Assembly (NCBI RefSeq): GCF_018614035.1
Contig: NZ_JAGGPA010000006.1
Coordinates: 62,001-126,000 of the forward strand
Direction: 5' to 3'
Source of the DNA: Streptomyces sp. ISL-96
GTDB taxonomy: Bacteria > Actinomycetota > Actinomycetes > Streptomycetales > Streptomycetaceae
DNA: 64,000 bases
Under the pieces are notes generated by a model that was not told where the DNA came from, made no database searches, and worked only from the letters and a program-made list of their open reading frames with translations. The translations under genes were made by a program, and so were the position numbers. Each line of letters opens with the position of its first letter. The first letter of the stretch is position 1. Shown piece after piece: positions 48,004-56,401 of the stretch.

Positions 48004-48687
48004 TTACAGCCATCCTCGCCGGTCACCGAGAGCCGCCTCTACGCGCCGAAGCGAGGGGTCATCCGACAGCGGAGTGGAGCCGTCCAGCAGGGACGACCAC
48101 TCCAGGATGATCGTGGCCACAAGCTCGACAGAGCACTCTTCCCCGTTGTCGTACGAGCACCGGCGCGCGACGCGCTTGATCGTCTCGGGGTCGAAGACCG
48201 GCAGCATGGTGGCCCAGCCCTCGACGAAGACAGCCGTCTCCTCCTCGGAGTCGACCGTGGAGACCTCTTCCGTCTGCTCGACTTCGGTCTTCTCTGCGGC
48301 CTCTTCGTTCTCCGCGACGAGGATGTGACCCACCTCGTGGAGAACGATGTGATCTTGATGCAGGCGGGTTGTCTCCTGCTGGAACAGGATCACGTCGTAG
48401 CCCTCGTACTCGACCCACATCCCCGAGGGCCCCGGCTTCGGCAGCGGAGCCTCCCGCAGGTACAGGGGGCGCCCCCGCCGTCGGCTGAGCGCCTGGCAGA
48501 GTTCTTCGACGTCGAGCGGGGGAGCAATCCCGAGGTCTTGCAGCTCACGCCGAATCAGACGGTGCAGATCCCGCTCCACGGTCCGGTTCGCGGCTGTGCG
48601 CCAGCGCCCGAGGCGCCCACGGCTGGCTCCGCCTTGTACAGGAACCGACGGCTCCGCCGCGTCTCGACCACTCTTCTCTGACCACAC
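48004..48687 (-). CDS. ImmA/IrrE-like metallopeptidase
   Basis: A 227-residue protein with an N-terminal helical part, the strand VILFQQETTR and a zinc-peptidase motif HEVGH in IVLHEVGHILVAENEE (HExxH type), followed by an acidic stretch and AVFVEGWATMLP, where the third ligand may sit. ImmA-type peptidases cleave XRE repressors to activate elements such as ICEBs1. The XRE gene at 44722 is the nearby candidate target. It is the first gene of the leftward three-gene operon. Confidence 0.75.
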   Translation of the reverse strand: MWSEKSGRDAAEPSVPVQGGASRGRLGRWRTAANRTVERDLHRLIRRELQDLGIAPPLDVEELCQALSRRRGRPLYLREAPLPKPGPSGMWVEYEGYDVILFQQETTRLHQDHIVLHEVGHILVAENEEAAEKTEVEQTEEVSTVDSEEETAVFVEGWATMLPVFDPETIKRVARRCSYDNGEECSVELVATIILEWSSLLDGSTPLSDDPSLRRVEAALGDRRGWL

Positions 48688-49258
48688 TAAGTAATCCCTT
48701 CAACCGGCAGGTGATGGCTCCCCCGAGCCGGGGCGACATCGCGCCCGTGTCGATGACGTCCGGTTCCCGACGCCGGAAACGACCGCAGTCGGACATGCCC
48801 GCGTGCCCCACCAAGCCCGTCAAGGGGCCCGAATGCCTGGCCTCCAGATCGCCTCACCCAATACGGATGTCACATACGCGAACACGCAATGAGACGCCCG
48901 GCGAGCTGCCTCAATGGAGCCTCCGGGAACCTCTTTGGACATTACGTGACGGTTCAGAGGGGGCATGGCCTGAAAAACATGATCAATCCGTGCAGCCCGC
49001 AAGTAACTCCACCCGGCCAAAATGATCTAAATCGGCCATTGGCATGCCAAGCCTTGCCTCTGAACTGCCCTTTTATGCTCTGGCGTGGACGCTTCAAGTT
49101 CTCGACTTCAACATCTAGTCCGTTACGAATCCGAGATGTTCATGGTTGAAAGATGCTCGACATGCGGACTCGAATCGGGCAAATCGCCTGTTCAGGACGG
49201 GTGTGGTCGTGGTCACTTCAGGGCAGTTCGGGCAACTAGCTCCATTACGCTTCCAGTC
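48688..49258. other. Gene-poor stretch, lower GC
   Basis: No gene with good start, ribosome site and codon pattern was found here. The base composition is less GC-rich than the surroundings (for example 48950-49260). It must hold the promoters of the leftward peptidase operon and of the rightward PPOX gene and probably marks a junction between element genes and cargo. Confidence 0.5.
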
Positions 49259-49699
49259 ATGTCGAACGCGATATCGAGTCAAGCCGATAACTACCGCGAG
49301 TTTTGGGACGAGTACCATCTGTGCACATTGACCAAGCTGCGGCCTGACGGCCGCCCGCACGTTGTGCCCGTCGGTGTAACCGTCGACGCCGCTACTGGAG
49401 TGGCCCGAATTATCACCCGCAAATCCAGTCGGAAGGTCGCCAACATCCTTGCGGGCGGTAGTACGGCCCGAGTCGCGGTGTGCCAGGTCGACGGGGGCCG
49501 GTGGGCCACACTCGAAGGCGTGGCGGAAGTCTGCACGGACGCCGCAGCGGTCGAGGACGCCATTGCGCGCTACGGAGAGCGATACGGGCGCACGCCGGCC
49601 CCAGACCCTGCGCGGGTAGTCATCCGGATCTCGATAGAGAGGGCGATGGGGCAAATCCCCGCCCAGCGGTCCCGGGCGGCCTCAAGTGCTGCGGCGTAG
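49259..49699 (+). CDS. PPOX-class F420/FMN-dependent enzyme
   Basis: A 146-residue protein of the pyridoxamine-phosphate-oxidase fold: FWDEYHLCTLTKLRPDGRPH, VVPVGVTVDAATGVARIITR and SSRKVANILAGGSTARVAV. This pattern fits small F420- or FMN-binding enzymes of actinobacteria (Rv1155-like). Substrate unknown. The frame is open upstream to 49085; the ATG at 49259 begins just before the conserved domain. Confidence 0.8.
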   Translation: MSNAISSQADNYREFWDEYHLCTLTKLRPDGRPHVVPVGVTVDAATGVARIITRKSSRKVANILAGGSTARVAVCQVDGGRWATLEGVAEVCTDAAAVEDAIARYGERYGRTPAPDPARVVIRISIERAMGQIPAQRSRAASSAAA

Positions 49700-49788
49700 A
49701 AACAGAAACGAAGCCGCCGCTGATTTGGTGAGTGATCGATCCGAGTCTCGTAGCGCGTCCGCCACCGATACCAGCAGGTTGCTGGGAG

Positions 49789-49990
49789 TTACGCTTCTGC
49801 GTACTGGGCGAGGAGACCGTCGGCTCGCGCGAGGTCTTCTGGTGTGTCCACCGCTACGCCGTCGTCCGCGACAGGAACCATCGGCGTGGCCGTGTTCGAC
49901 GAAGCGCAGCATCTCCACTCCCTCGGCGCGCTCCAGGGGCCCCTGCTGGAGCCGCCAACCGCGCCCCAGAGCGGTTCCCATCGCCCGGAC
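49789..49990 (-). pseudogene. kdsB-like (CMP-sugar synthetase) C-terminal remnant
   Basis: Read leftward, GPLERAEGVEMLRFVEHGHA is followed, after an apparent one-base shift near 49881, by MVPVADDGVAVDTPEDLARA and a stop TAA at 49789-49791. This is the C-terminal part of a KdsB/CMP-KDO-synthetase-like nucleotidyltransferase. The rest of the gene is missing. It abuts and partly overlaps a P450 remnant on the other strand. Confidence 0.6.
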
Positions 49991-50209
49991 CTGCTCGACT
50001 TGGACCGAGACGCCGCTGCTCATCTCAGCTTCGGCCACGGCATCCACCGCTGTGTCGGCGCTCCCCTGGCCAAGGCCGAGGCGGAGATCGCCCTGCGGGC
50101 GATCCTGGCCCGCTTCCCCGGGATCCGGCTTGCCGAACCACCTGACCAACTGGACTGGCGCCGGACCCGGCTGGTCCGCGGTCTGGCGTCGCTGCCCGTC
50201 TTGACGTAA
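49978..50209 (+). pseudogene. Cytochrome P450 C-terminal remnant
   Basis: The 76 codons before the stop contain the haem-ligand loop FGHGIHRCVGAPLAK followed by AEIALRAILARFPGIRLA and LVRGLASLPV, the normal C-terminus of an actinobacterial P450. All upstream parts (I helix, ExxR) are absent, so this is a remnant. It may come from a tailoring enzyme of the neighbouring biosynthetic cluster. Confidence 0.75.
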
Positions 50210-50265
50210 TCGCTCGGTTCGAGCGGCGCCGACCCACAAAGGTGAGCCGACGCCATAACTCAATC

Positions 50266-51669
50266 TCAGGCCTCGATGCGGGCGACCTTACGACCCACCT
50301 TGAGGTAGAGCTCGGCGCCGTCGAGTGCCCCGACCTCGCTCACGACCGCGCTGAGCGTCTGCTGGACGGAAGCCTCCGTGAGCTGCGTGCTCTGCTGCTC
50401 TCCGTCGGATTCGCGGATGAGGCGGAGGCCGTTCTGCTGGGCCACACGGCGCACGGCGGAGATGCTGGGAGCGAAGTCCAGCGTGCGGCTGATCAGCGCC
50501 CCGAGCGTGTCCTCGGCGTGGTCCTTCAGGGAGACGGCGGGGAGGTTCTGGGTGTCCCCGAAGGAGCGCTTGGAGAAGCGCGCCGTGAACTCCGCGCGGG
50601 CGGCGGCAGCGGCGTCCAGGCCGTGGAGAGCGGCCACCACTTCGCCGGCGAGGATCCGCTTGATCGCCATCGGGTGCGCGGTCCCCTCCTCCAGGCGCTT
50701 GGTGACCACGCGGATCTCGTCGTCCGTCCACTCGGTGAGCAGCTGGAGGTACGGCTCGGTGAGGTGGTCGGGGATGGACATCAGCCGGCCGTAGACGTCA
50801 TCCGGCGACGCAGTCAGCCCCACGTAGTTGCCCTTGCTCTTGCTCATCTTGGTGCCCGTGCCGTCGGTGCCCTCGATGAGCGGGGTGGTGATGACGACCT
50901 CGGGGGTCTGGTCCGAGATCTCCATGACCTTGCGGCACATCTGGAGGTTCAGCAGCTGGTCCACGCCGCCAAGCTCGACGTCGGCGTTGATGGCCACCGA
51001 GTCCCACGCCATGACGACGGAGTAGACGAACTCGGCGACGGACAGTCCGTGGCCCTCGGCGAGTCGGGTGCGAAAGTCCTCGCGCTGGAGCGACATGGAG
51101 ACCGGTACCCGGGCGAGGACCCCGACGAGCTCCGGCAGGGTGACCTTGTTCAGCCACTCACCGTTGAAGCGCAGGTCGGCACGCTCGAAGTCGATGAACG
51201 GCGTGACCTGCTGCTGGTAGCCGCTCAGGTTGCGGGTGATGTCCTCGTCGGTGAGGGCGGGCCGATCCGAGGAGCGGCCTGACGGGTCGCCGATCTTGGC
51301 CGTGACGTCGCCGATGATGAACACGACGTGGTGGCCCATCCGCTGGAACCGGCTGGCGATGATGATCGGCACCGCATGGCCGAGGTGGACGTCGGGCGAA
51401 GTCGGGTCGATGCCGTACTTGACGACGAACGGCCGTCCCGCCGCCTGCGCGGCCTCCATCTTCTCGGCGAGCACGGCGGCCGAGGGGATCAGGTTGAGCG
51501 TGCGCCCCTCGACCAGGGCGGCCTGCTCCTGGGGGGAGAGGTCGGAGAGGTCGAGGGAGCGCCTTGCTGTTGTCTCGCCGAGGAGCTGCGTGACCGTATA
51601 GTCCGCGCCCAGGTCCGCTCCATCGAGGATGTGCATGACACGGGTGACGGACTCACTCAAACGGCTCAT
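50266..51669 (-). CDS. tyrS: Tyrosyl-tRNA synthetase, extra copy with altered substrate helix
   Basis: A 467-residue class I synthetase with HLGH (95-98, in DVHLGHAV), KMSKS (274-278) and a C-terminal S4-like RNA-binding end. The sequence KYGIDPTSPDVHLGHAV and GDVTAKIGDPSGRSSDRP is of the type II TyrRS group. In the substrate helix, which in TyrRS normally reads Y-x3-Q-x2-D, it has Y216-SVV-M220-AW-D223, so the Gln that contacts the tyrosine amino group is Met. It lies directly after a biosynthetic operon, separated by a hairpin. It may be a self-resistance copy against a TyrRS inhibitor; that is inference. Start at 51669, N-terminal extension of about 60 residues. Confidence 0.85.
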   Translation of the reverse strand: MSRLSESVTRVMHILDGADLGADYTVTQLLGETTARRSLDLSDLSPQEQAALVEGRTLNLIPSAAVLAEKMEAAQAAGRPFVVKYGIDPTSPDVHLGHAVPIIIASRFQRMGHHVVFIIGDVTAKIGDPSGRSSDRPALTDEDITRNLSGYQQQVTPFIDFERADLRFNGEWLNKVTLPELVGVLARVPVSMSLQREDFRTRLAEGHGLSVAEFVYSVVMAWDSVAINADVELGGVDQLLNLQMCRKVMEISDQTPEVVITTPLIEGTDGTGTKMSKSKGNYVGLTASPDDVYGRLMSIPDHLTEPYLQLLTEWTDDEIRVVTKRLEEGTAHPMAIKRILAGEVVAALHGLDAAAAARAEFTARFSKRSFGDTQNLPAVSLKDHAEDTLGALISRTLDFAPSISAVRRVAQQNGLRLIRESDGEQQSTQLTEASVQQTLSAVVSEVGALDGAELYLKVGRKVARIEA

Positions 51670-51723
51670 GGCGCGTATACGCTCCTGCGTCGGACAACTG
51701 GCCTGACCAGTATGGGATTGGAA

Positions 51724-51745
51724 GCGGCGATTTTATCATCGCCGC
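51724..51745. terminator. Hairpin between the biosynthetic operon and tyrS
   Basis: GCGGCGAT (51724-51731) pairs with ATCGCCGC (51738-51745), loop TTTATC. It lies in the 98-bp gap after the last glycosyltransferase and before tyrS. It may partly stop readthrough or form part of the tyrS leader. Confidence 0.6.
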
Positions 51746-51767
51746 CCTCGGCGCACCGTCGGATTGA

Positions 51768-52685
51768 TCATGAATGACCCTGCTGCCCCGGGCTCGCCGT
51801 CAGCCGCACCAGCGGCCGTCCCACGACCGTGCTGGAGAGGGATCGGAGCCACGGTGTTATCGGGTCACGTGCGCGGAGTGTGCCCATGAGCATTCCTGGA
51901 ATCAGGAACATCGCGGGCAGGCGCCTCTCCCGCTGCATGGCGGATTCCACCCTGTGGCCGAAAGCGAGTGTGCGGAAATGCCAGGAGATCTTTCGGAGCC
52001 GGCGCGCATTCGCCCACGCGGGAGGACTCCCGTGCATCGCACGGAGTCGGTTCGAGAGCGCGATGCAGACGTCGGCCCGGTAGTTCTGTGAGACGCCGGG
52101 CGTACCCCGGTCGGTCATGCTGCGGGGGTGGACCCGGTAGAAGGTCAGCGGATCCCGAAGGGCGATCCCTCGGCCGGCCTCACGCAAGGCGTGGAAGAAG
52201 ATCTCGTTGCTCACCGGAAGGAGACCGAGGGCGGCATCGCGGTGGACCACCAGTGTGCTCGTGTTTCCGCCCGGATGCGGCTCCTTCAGCATCGGGTCCC
52301 CGTCGGAGTCGACCACGTGCTCCCAGTGCTCGACGAACAGCGTCCCACCCATCATCACCTCGGCGCATGTACGCAGCTTCGACGGGTGGAACCAGTCGTC
52401 GGCATCGAGCGGAGCCACCCAGTCACCAGTGCTGACGAGAAAGGCGTCGGTCAGGGTCTGCCCGAATCCCTGCTGGTTCCTCCGAATGACCTTGACCTTG
52501 CTGTTGCCCTCGTGGCGCAGGCACACCTCTTCGGTTTCGTCGCTGGAACCATCGTCGATGACGATCACCTCGTGAAGGACGAAGTCTCCGGGTTCCTGTT
52601 CCAGACAGCTCGTTACGGCTCGGTCGAGATACCGGCCGTAGTTGTGGCACAGGATCACGCACGAAATCCGAGGTGGGCCGCTCAT
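51768..52685 (-). CDS. Family 2 glycosyltransferase
   Basis: A 305-residue GT-A enzyme: ISCVILCHNYGRYLDRAVTS, VIVIDDGSSDETE (nucleotide site), DADDWF (DxD-type metal site) and a C-terminal part without membrane helices. It would transfer a sugar from a nucleotide donor. Last gene of the biosynthetic operon proper, overlapping the preceding gene by four bases. Confidence 0.85.
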   Translation of the reverse strand: MSGPPRISCVILCHNYGRYLDRAVTSCLEQEPGDFVLHEVIVIDDGSSDETEEVCLRHEGNSKVKVIRRNQQGFGQTLTDAFLVSTGDWVAPLDADDWFHPSKLRTCAEVMMGGTLFVEHWEHVVDSDGDPMLKEPHPGGNTSTLVVHRDAALGLLPVSNEIFFHALREAGRGIALRDPLTFYRVHPRSMTDRGTPGVSQNYRADVCIALSNRLRAMHGSPPAWANARRLRKISWHFRTLAFGHRVESAMQRERRLPAMFLIPGMLMGTLRARDPITPWLRSLSSTVVGRPLVRLTASPGQQGHS

Positions 52686-53770
52686 CGGTCACCTCCGTAC
52701 ACGCGGGCGTACTGCCGCAGAATCGCCTGGTGTTCCTGAGTCCTGTAGTCGAGGAACTCACGATCCAGACGGCGGGGCCTGGAGTCGAGTCGAGCCGCCG
52801 CGTTCTCCAGCGCGGTCAGGAACTTCTCTCCGAAGAGATTGGGGTGACCCTGCGACCAGTCGAACCATTCGGGTTCCTCGACGAGTCCCTTGTGCTGCTC
52901 GTACTGCTCGGTCAGGTGCCCCGTGAGGGAGCAGACCGGGAGCAGGTTCAGGTCGAAGGCCAGTTCCAGCTGGCCGGAGTGGCTGCCCCAGAGGTAGGGG
53001 AGCAGCAGCGCGTCCGAGGCCAGTCCGGCTTCGACCACTTCCGCGTCGGTGGGGTACGGGCGCATGGTCAGGCTGATCCGGGGATCGCGCCGGGCCGTCT
53101 CCAGCAGCAGCGGAGCACGGCCCCCGTCGGCGAAGTCGGCAGGGCTGAACGCGCGCAGAAGGACGTGGAGGGTGCTGTCGGGGTCCGTGATCCCCAAACT
53201 CCAGTTGGTCATGGTGGACAACTGGTCCCTGCTGGCCCGTGAGGCCCCGAACATGAGGCACCGGGACGAGCTGCGGGGCTCGCGCTCCAGGCTGGCCAGT
53301 TCCTCCGGAGCCGCGACGTACCCGTGGGGGATGACGGCCGCGTCGGGACGCTCGCCGAGGACCTCGGTCAGCTGGGTGACAGAGCCTTCGGTGAGGCAGA
53401 CCCAACCCACCTCGGCCGAGTGGAGCATCCGCAGCCGCGTGGTGAAATCCTCGGCGTTGCCGACCATGGGCCGCGTGTCGTGGGCGGTGAAGACCACCTT
53501 GACTCCGTCGCCCAGGCACGCGTCGAGCAGGCGCTCCAGAGTGGCAGGGTCCTCGAAGTCGATGTGGTGCAGGTGCAGGACATCGAGCCATGTGAGAGGG
53601 CCGTGTTCGAGGAGCCAGGTGGCGTCGACCGCCGCCGGCACCGTGTCGCCGCTGGGGAGCTCGGTTCCGTTCAAGATGTGGAAGTCACGGCTCCGCAGTT
53701 TCCACGCGTACGGGGTACGAGCCGGGAGGTGGACGACGCGCATGCCCTCGGGCCGGGAGACCGCTGTCAC
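52682..53770 (-). CDS. GT-B-fold glycosyltransferase (GT4-like)
   Basis: A 362-residue protein. MRVVHLPARTPYAWKL, LDVLHLHHIDF and VKVVFTAHDTRPM form a GT-B N-terminal domain, while VIPHGYVAAPEELASL and LPYLWGSHSGQLELAFDLNL form the nucleotide-binding C-terminal domain. The GTG start overlaps the stop of the methyltransferase (GTGA). Donor and acceptor unknown. It probably acts with the neighbouring family 2 enzyme on the cluster product. Confidence 0.75.
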   Translation of the reverse strand: MTAVSRPEGMRVVHLPARTPYAWKLRSRDFHILNGTELPSGDTVPAAVDATWLLEHGPLTWLDVLHLHHIDFEDPATLERLLDACLGDGVKVVFTAHDTRPMVGNAEDFTTRLRMLHSAEVGWVCLTEGSVTQLTEVLGERPDAAVIPHGYVAAPEELASLEREPRSSSRCLMFGASRASRDQLSTMTNWSLGITDPDSTLHVLLRAFSPADFADGGRAPLLLETARRDPRISLTMRPYPTDAEVVEAGLASDALLLPYLWGSHSGQLELAFDLNLLPVCSLTGHLTEQYEQHKGLVEEPEWFDWSQGHPNLFGEKFLTALENAAARLDSRPRRLDREFLDYRTQEHQAILRQYARVYGGDR

Positions 53771-54477
53771 CGCTGTTCCCCCTCCGCCTCTTCCGTGCCG
53801 ACGAGGAGCAGCTGGGTGGACATGCCGTTGGAGGCGTCGTCGCTTCGTGTGAGCCCGGCGTGGTGGATCTTGAATCCCGACGCCTTCAGCAGCGCCTGGA
53901 ATTCGTCGCTCGCCCACTCCCGGACATGGCTGGGGTTGCGGGGCGGTCCGGGAGTGTCGTAACCGCTGCGGCACTCGCGTGCCGGCGTGGACAGTACGGC
54001 GGCGGCGCTGCCCTCCAGGAGGAGGCCGCGGATCAGGGGCAGGGCCGGACTCGGGTTCACCAGGTGCTCGATCACGTCGGAGCAGACGACGATGGACCGG
54101 CGTACGAGGGCGGGGGCGATGGGCAGCCGCTCGGCCGACTCGAGGTCGACCTCGACCCACTCGCCGAAGGGGTGGTTGTCGCGGCACCACACGAGGTTGT
54201 CCCCGAAGTCCACACCAATGTAGGACCAGGCCGGGTACTCGTAGGCCAGCGAGGCCAGCTTGCCCGCCCGGCCGCAGCCGATGTCGATCACGACGTCGCG
54301 GCCGAGTTCCAGGGCCCGGGCGGCGGCGTAGGGGTAGACGTCGGGCTGCCAGGTCACGGTGTCGTCCGTCTCGTCGAGGAAGTACTCCACCCGGTCCCGG
54401 CTGCGGTAGCCGCTCCTGATGAAGTAGGTCTCGGCGCCGCCGATGGGCTGGCGGCTGGTCGCGGTGTCTGCGTGCAC
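53767..54477 (-). CDS. AdoMet-dependent methyltransferase
   Basis: A 236-residue class I methyltransferase. Motif I is VVIDIGCGRAGKLASLA, followed by SYIGVDFGDNL and VVCSDVIEHLVNP. Start GTG at 54477 has AAGGAG upstream; the frame is open to 55023. It likely methylates the pathway product. It overlaps the glycosyltransferase and is separated by 14 bp from the TrpRS-like gene. Confidence 0.85.
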   Translation of the reverse strand: MHADTATSRQPIGGAETYFIRSGYRSRDRVEYFLDETDDTVTWQPDVYPYAAARALELGRDVVIDIGCGRAGKLASLAYEYPAWSYIGVDFGDNLVWCRDNHPFGEWVEVDLESAERLPIAPALVRRSIVVCSDVIEHLVNPSPALPLIRGLLLEGSAAAVLSTPARECRSGYDTPGPPRNPSHVREWASDEFQALLKASGFKIHHAGLTRSDDASNGMSTQLLLVGTEEAEGEQR

Positions 54478-54491
54478 GAGAGACTCCTTGC

Positions 54492-55508
54492 TTACTTCGG
54501 CCAGTGGGAGAACAGCGAGAGCATCCGCTCGACCAGCTGCTCGCGTACGGTGTGCCATTCGGGACCGCCGTCGCGTCGCGCGGCCGAGGCCCGGTCGTAC
54601 TCCCGGCCGTCGACCTCGGGCAGGCACGCGTACATCTGGAGGAGTGCCGAGCCGTCGTCCGTGGGCGCGGTGTCGGTGTCCGCCTTGAGCAGGGCGCGGA
54701 TGTCCTCGGTGCACATAGAGGCGTCGATCCCTGAGCCGGGGATGCTCTTGCTCATCTTCGGGAGGCCGCCGAGACCCGGGATCATCTTGGTGTAGATGCC
54801 GGACAGTCGTTCCGCGGGCAGGCCCCAGCGTTCCGCTCCGCGCCGGGCGAGCGCGACGTACTTGTGCTCGTCGACCCCGAGGGAGACCAGGACGTGACGC
54901 CCTTGGCGGAGGAGATGGACGAAGTCCGCGGCCATGAGCAGGGTGGCCTGCTTCATCCCGTAGTTGAGGTGGTCGAAGACACCGTGGTTGCGGTAGAGCC
55001 CGGCGAGGTCCTCCTCCGCCCACTCGAAGTCGTCGTCGTCCAGGTGACGTGACAGCAGGAACGCGGTGGCCAGGACATCGGTCTCGCCTTCCTGCCTGCG
55101 CAGCACACCCCGTTCGGCGTCGAACCCGAGACGCAGGACGAACTCCTCATACCGGTCGGCGAGTTTCCGCACCGAGTCCAGCGGCGTGCGGCGCGCGTTG
55201 TAGGAGTCGAGATCGCCCAGCACGATCTGCACGTCGAGCCCGCACTGCTGCAGCTTGACCGCGCGCAGCAGCTGGAAGAGGGTGCCTGCGTGGGGCGGCC
55301 CCCCGAGTCCGACACCGGTGGTGACGATCGTGGGCTGACCGTCCGCGACCGCCTCCGCGAACTGGCGCGCTCCGGTGTGGCACACCCATTTCGTGTGCAG
55401 GTCGTCGGGGCTCATCCCCGCGAGACCGAAGTCGATGGCGCCGAGCCCCAGGCGTTCGTAGCTGTGCTGGTCGATGACGCTCTCGTAGTACGCGGTGTCG
55501 AACTTCAT
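54492..55508 (-). CDS. TrpRS/TyrRS-like class I synthetase homologue of the cluster
   Basis: A 338-residue protein with a Rossmann domain of tryptophanyl/tyrosyl-tRNA synthetases. The HIGH signature appears as PHAGT in VGLGGPPHAGTLFQLL, and KMSKSIPGSG is the KMSKS loop; YGMKQATLLMAADFVHLL forms the central helix. The length fits a minimal TrpRS-type enzyme. In an operon of biosynthetic enzymes it more probably activates an aromatic amino acid for transfer to a small molecule than charges tRNA for translation. It overlaps the radical SAM gene (TGATG). Confidence 0.8.
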   Translation of the reverse strand: MKFDTAYYESVIDQHSYERLGLGAIDFGLAGMSPDDLHTKWVCHTGARQFAEAVADGQPTIVTTGVGLGGPPHAGTLFQLLRAVKLQQCGLDVQIVLGDLDSYNARRTPLDSVRKLADRYEEFVLRLGFDAERGVLRRQEGETDVLATAFLLSRHLDDDDFEWAEEDLAGLYRNHGVFDHLNYGMKQATLLMAADFVHLLRQGRHVLVSLGVDEHKYVALARRGAERWGLPAERLSGIYTKMIPGLGGLPKMSKSIPGSGIDASMCTEDIRALLKADTDTAPTDDGSALLQMYACLPEVDGREYDRASAARRDGGPEWHTVREQLVERMLSLFSHWPK

Positions 55509-56401
55509 GCGATTCCTTCCAGCTGAGTCTGCTCACGGAGGGCGAAGGCCCGACGGACCAGCGGCTCGAAGCCGTCGGTCAGGAGGTTGCCGAGCTCCGC
55601 GTTGCGAGGTGCCGCGACGCTTCCGAGGTCCGCCGTGACCATTCCGTCGGCGAGGACCCAGACGCGGAACGGGTACGGGTCCTCAGGGGCACGCGTCGGC
55701 TGGGCGTAGATCGTCACTCCGTTGACGTCGCCGCGTACGTCGTCCACGGCCCGTACGAAGTCGTCCCGCTCGAAGCCGTAGATCTCCGCCTTGCGCGTGT
55801 TGGCGCGGCCGATGGGGCGGTACTGGGAGATCAGCCAGTACTCGACGTCAGTCCGCTGGGTCACTCCGGCGATGAGCCGCGCCATGCGCGGCAGGTCCTT
55901 CACGGAGCCGGCCGTGGTGAACGTGTTGAACGCGAGCCGCCGTTGGTCGGCGGCGAGGAACTCGACGTTGGACAGGAAGCGTTCGAAGTACCTCTGCCCG
56001 CGGAACCAGTCGGCCGTCTCGGAGTCCGGGCCGTCGACCGCCAAGGAGTACACGGTCACATGGTCGCGAACGCCGGCATAGCGCTCGCTCAGCAGCAGCC
56101 CGTTGGTGTGGAGGTTCGTCTCGAAGCCGACCTCGGTGGCGTGCCGGAGGGCGACCTCCAGGTGGTTGTCGTACGGCATCACGGGGTCGCCGCCGGTGAA
56201 GACGCACCGATGGGCCTCGGACTCCGAACGGAGTCGGTCGATGACGCGGCGGACCGTGTCCGCGTCGGTCTCGACCCGGTTGCGCTCCCGGTAGCAGAAG
56301 CGGCACACGCCCGGTGAGGTGCTGGTGGGTGCCAGGTCCCAGGCGTTGCAGTCGGTGTTGAGGACCAGGTGGACGATCGCGAGTTCGTCGTGCGTCAGCA
56401 T
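55505..56401 (-). CDS. Radical SAM enzyme with CX14CX2C cluster motif
   Basis: A 298-residue protein. The iron-sulfur cysteines are spaced C-x14-C-x2-C (DCNAWD...GVCRFCYRE) instead of the usual C-x3-C-x2-C. This spacing is known from some QueE-type enzymes. VFTGGDPVMPYDNHLEVAL is the AdoMet-binding GGxP region and FETNLHTNGLLL the next strand. It starts a radical reaction on an unknown substrate. Start ATG overlaps the TrpD-like gene; the frame is open further upstream. Confidence 0.85.
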   Translation of the reverse strand: MLTHDELAIVHLVLNTDCNAWDLAPTSTSPGVCRFCYRERNRVETDADTVRRVIDRLRSESEAHRCVFTGGDPVMPYDNHLEVALRHATEVGFETNLHTNGLLLSERYAGVRDHVTVYSLAVDGPDSETADWFRGQRYFERFLSNVEFLAADQRRLAFNTFTTAGSVKDLPRMARLIAGVTQRTDVEYWLISQYRPIGRANTRKAEIYGFERDDFVRAVDDVRGDVNGVTIYAQPTRAPEDPYPFRVWVLADGMVTADLGSVAAPRNAELGNLLTDGFEPLVRRAFALREQTQLEGIA

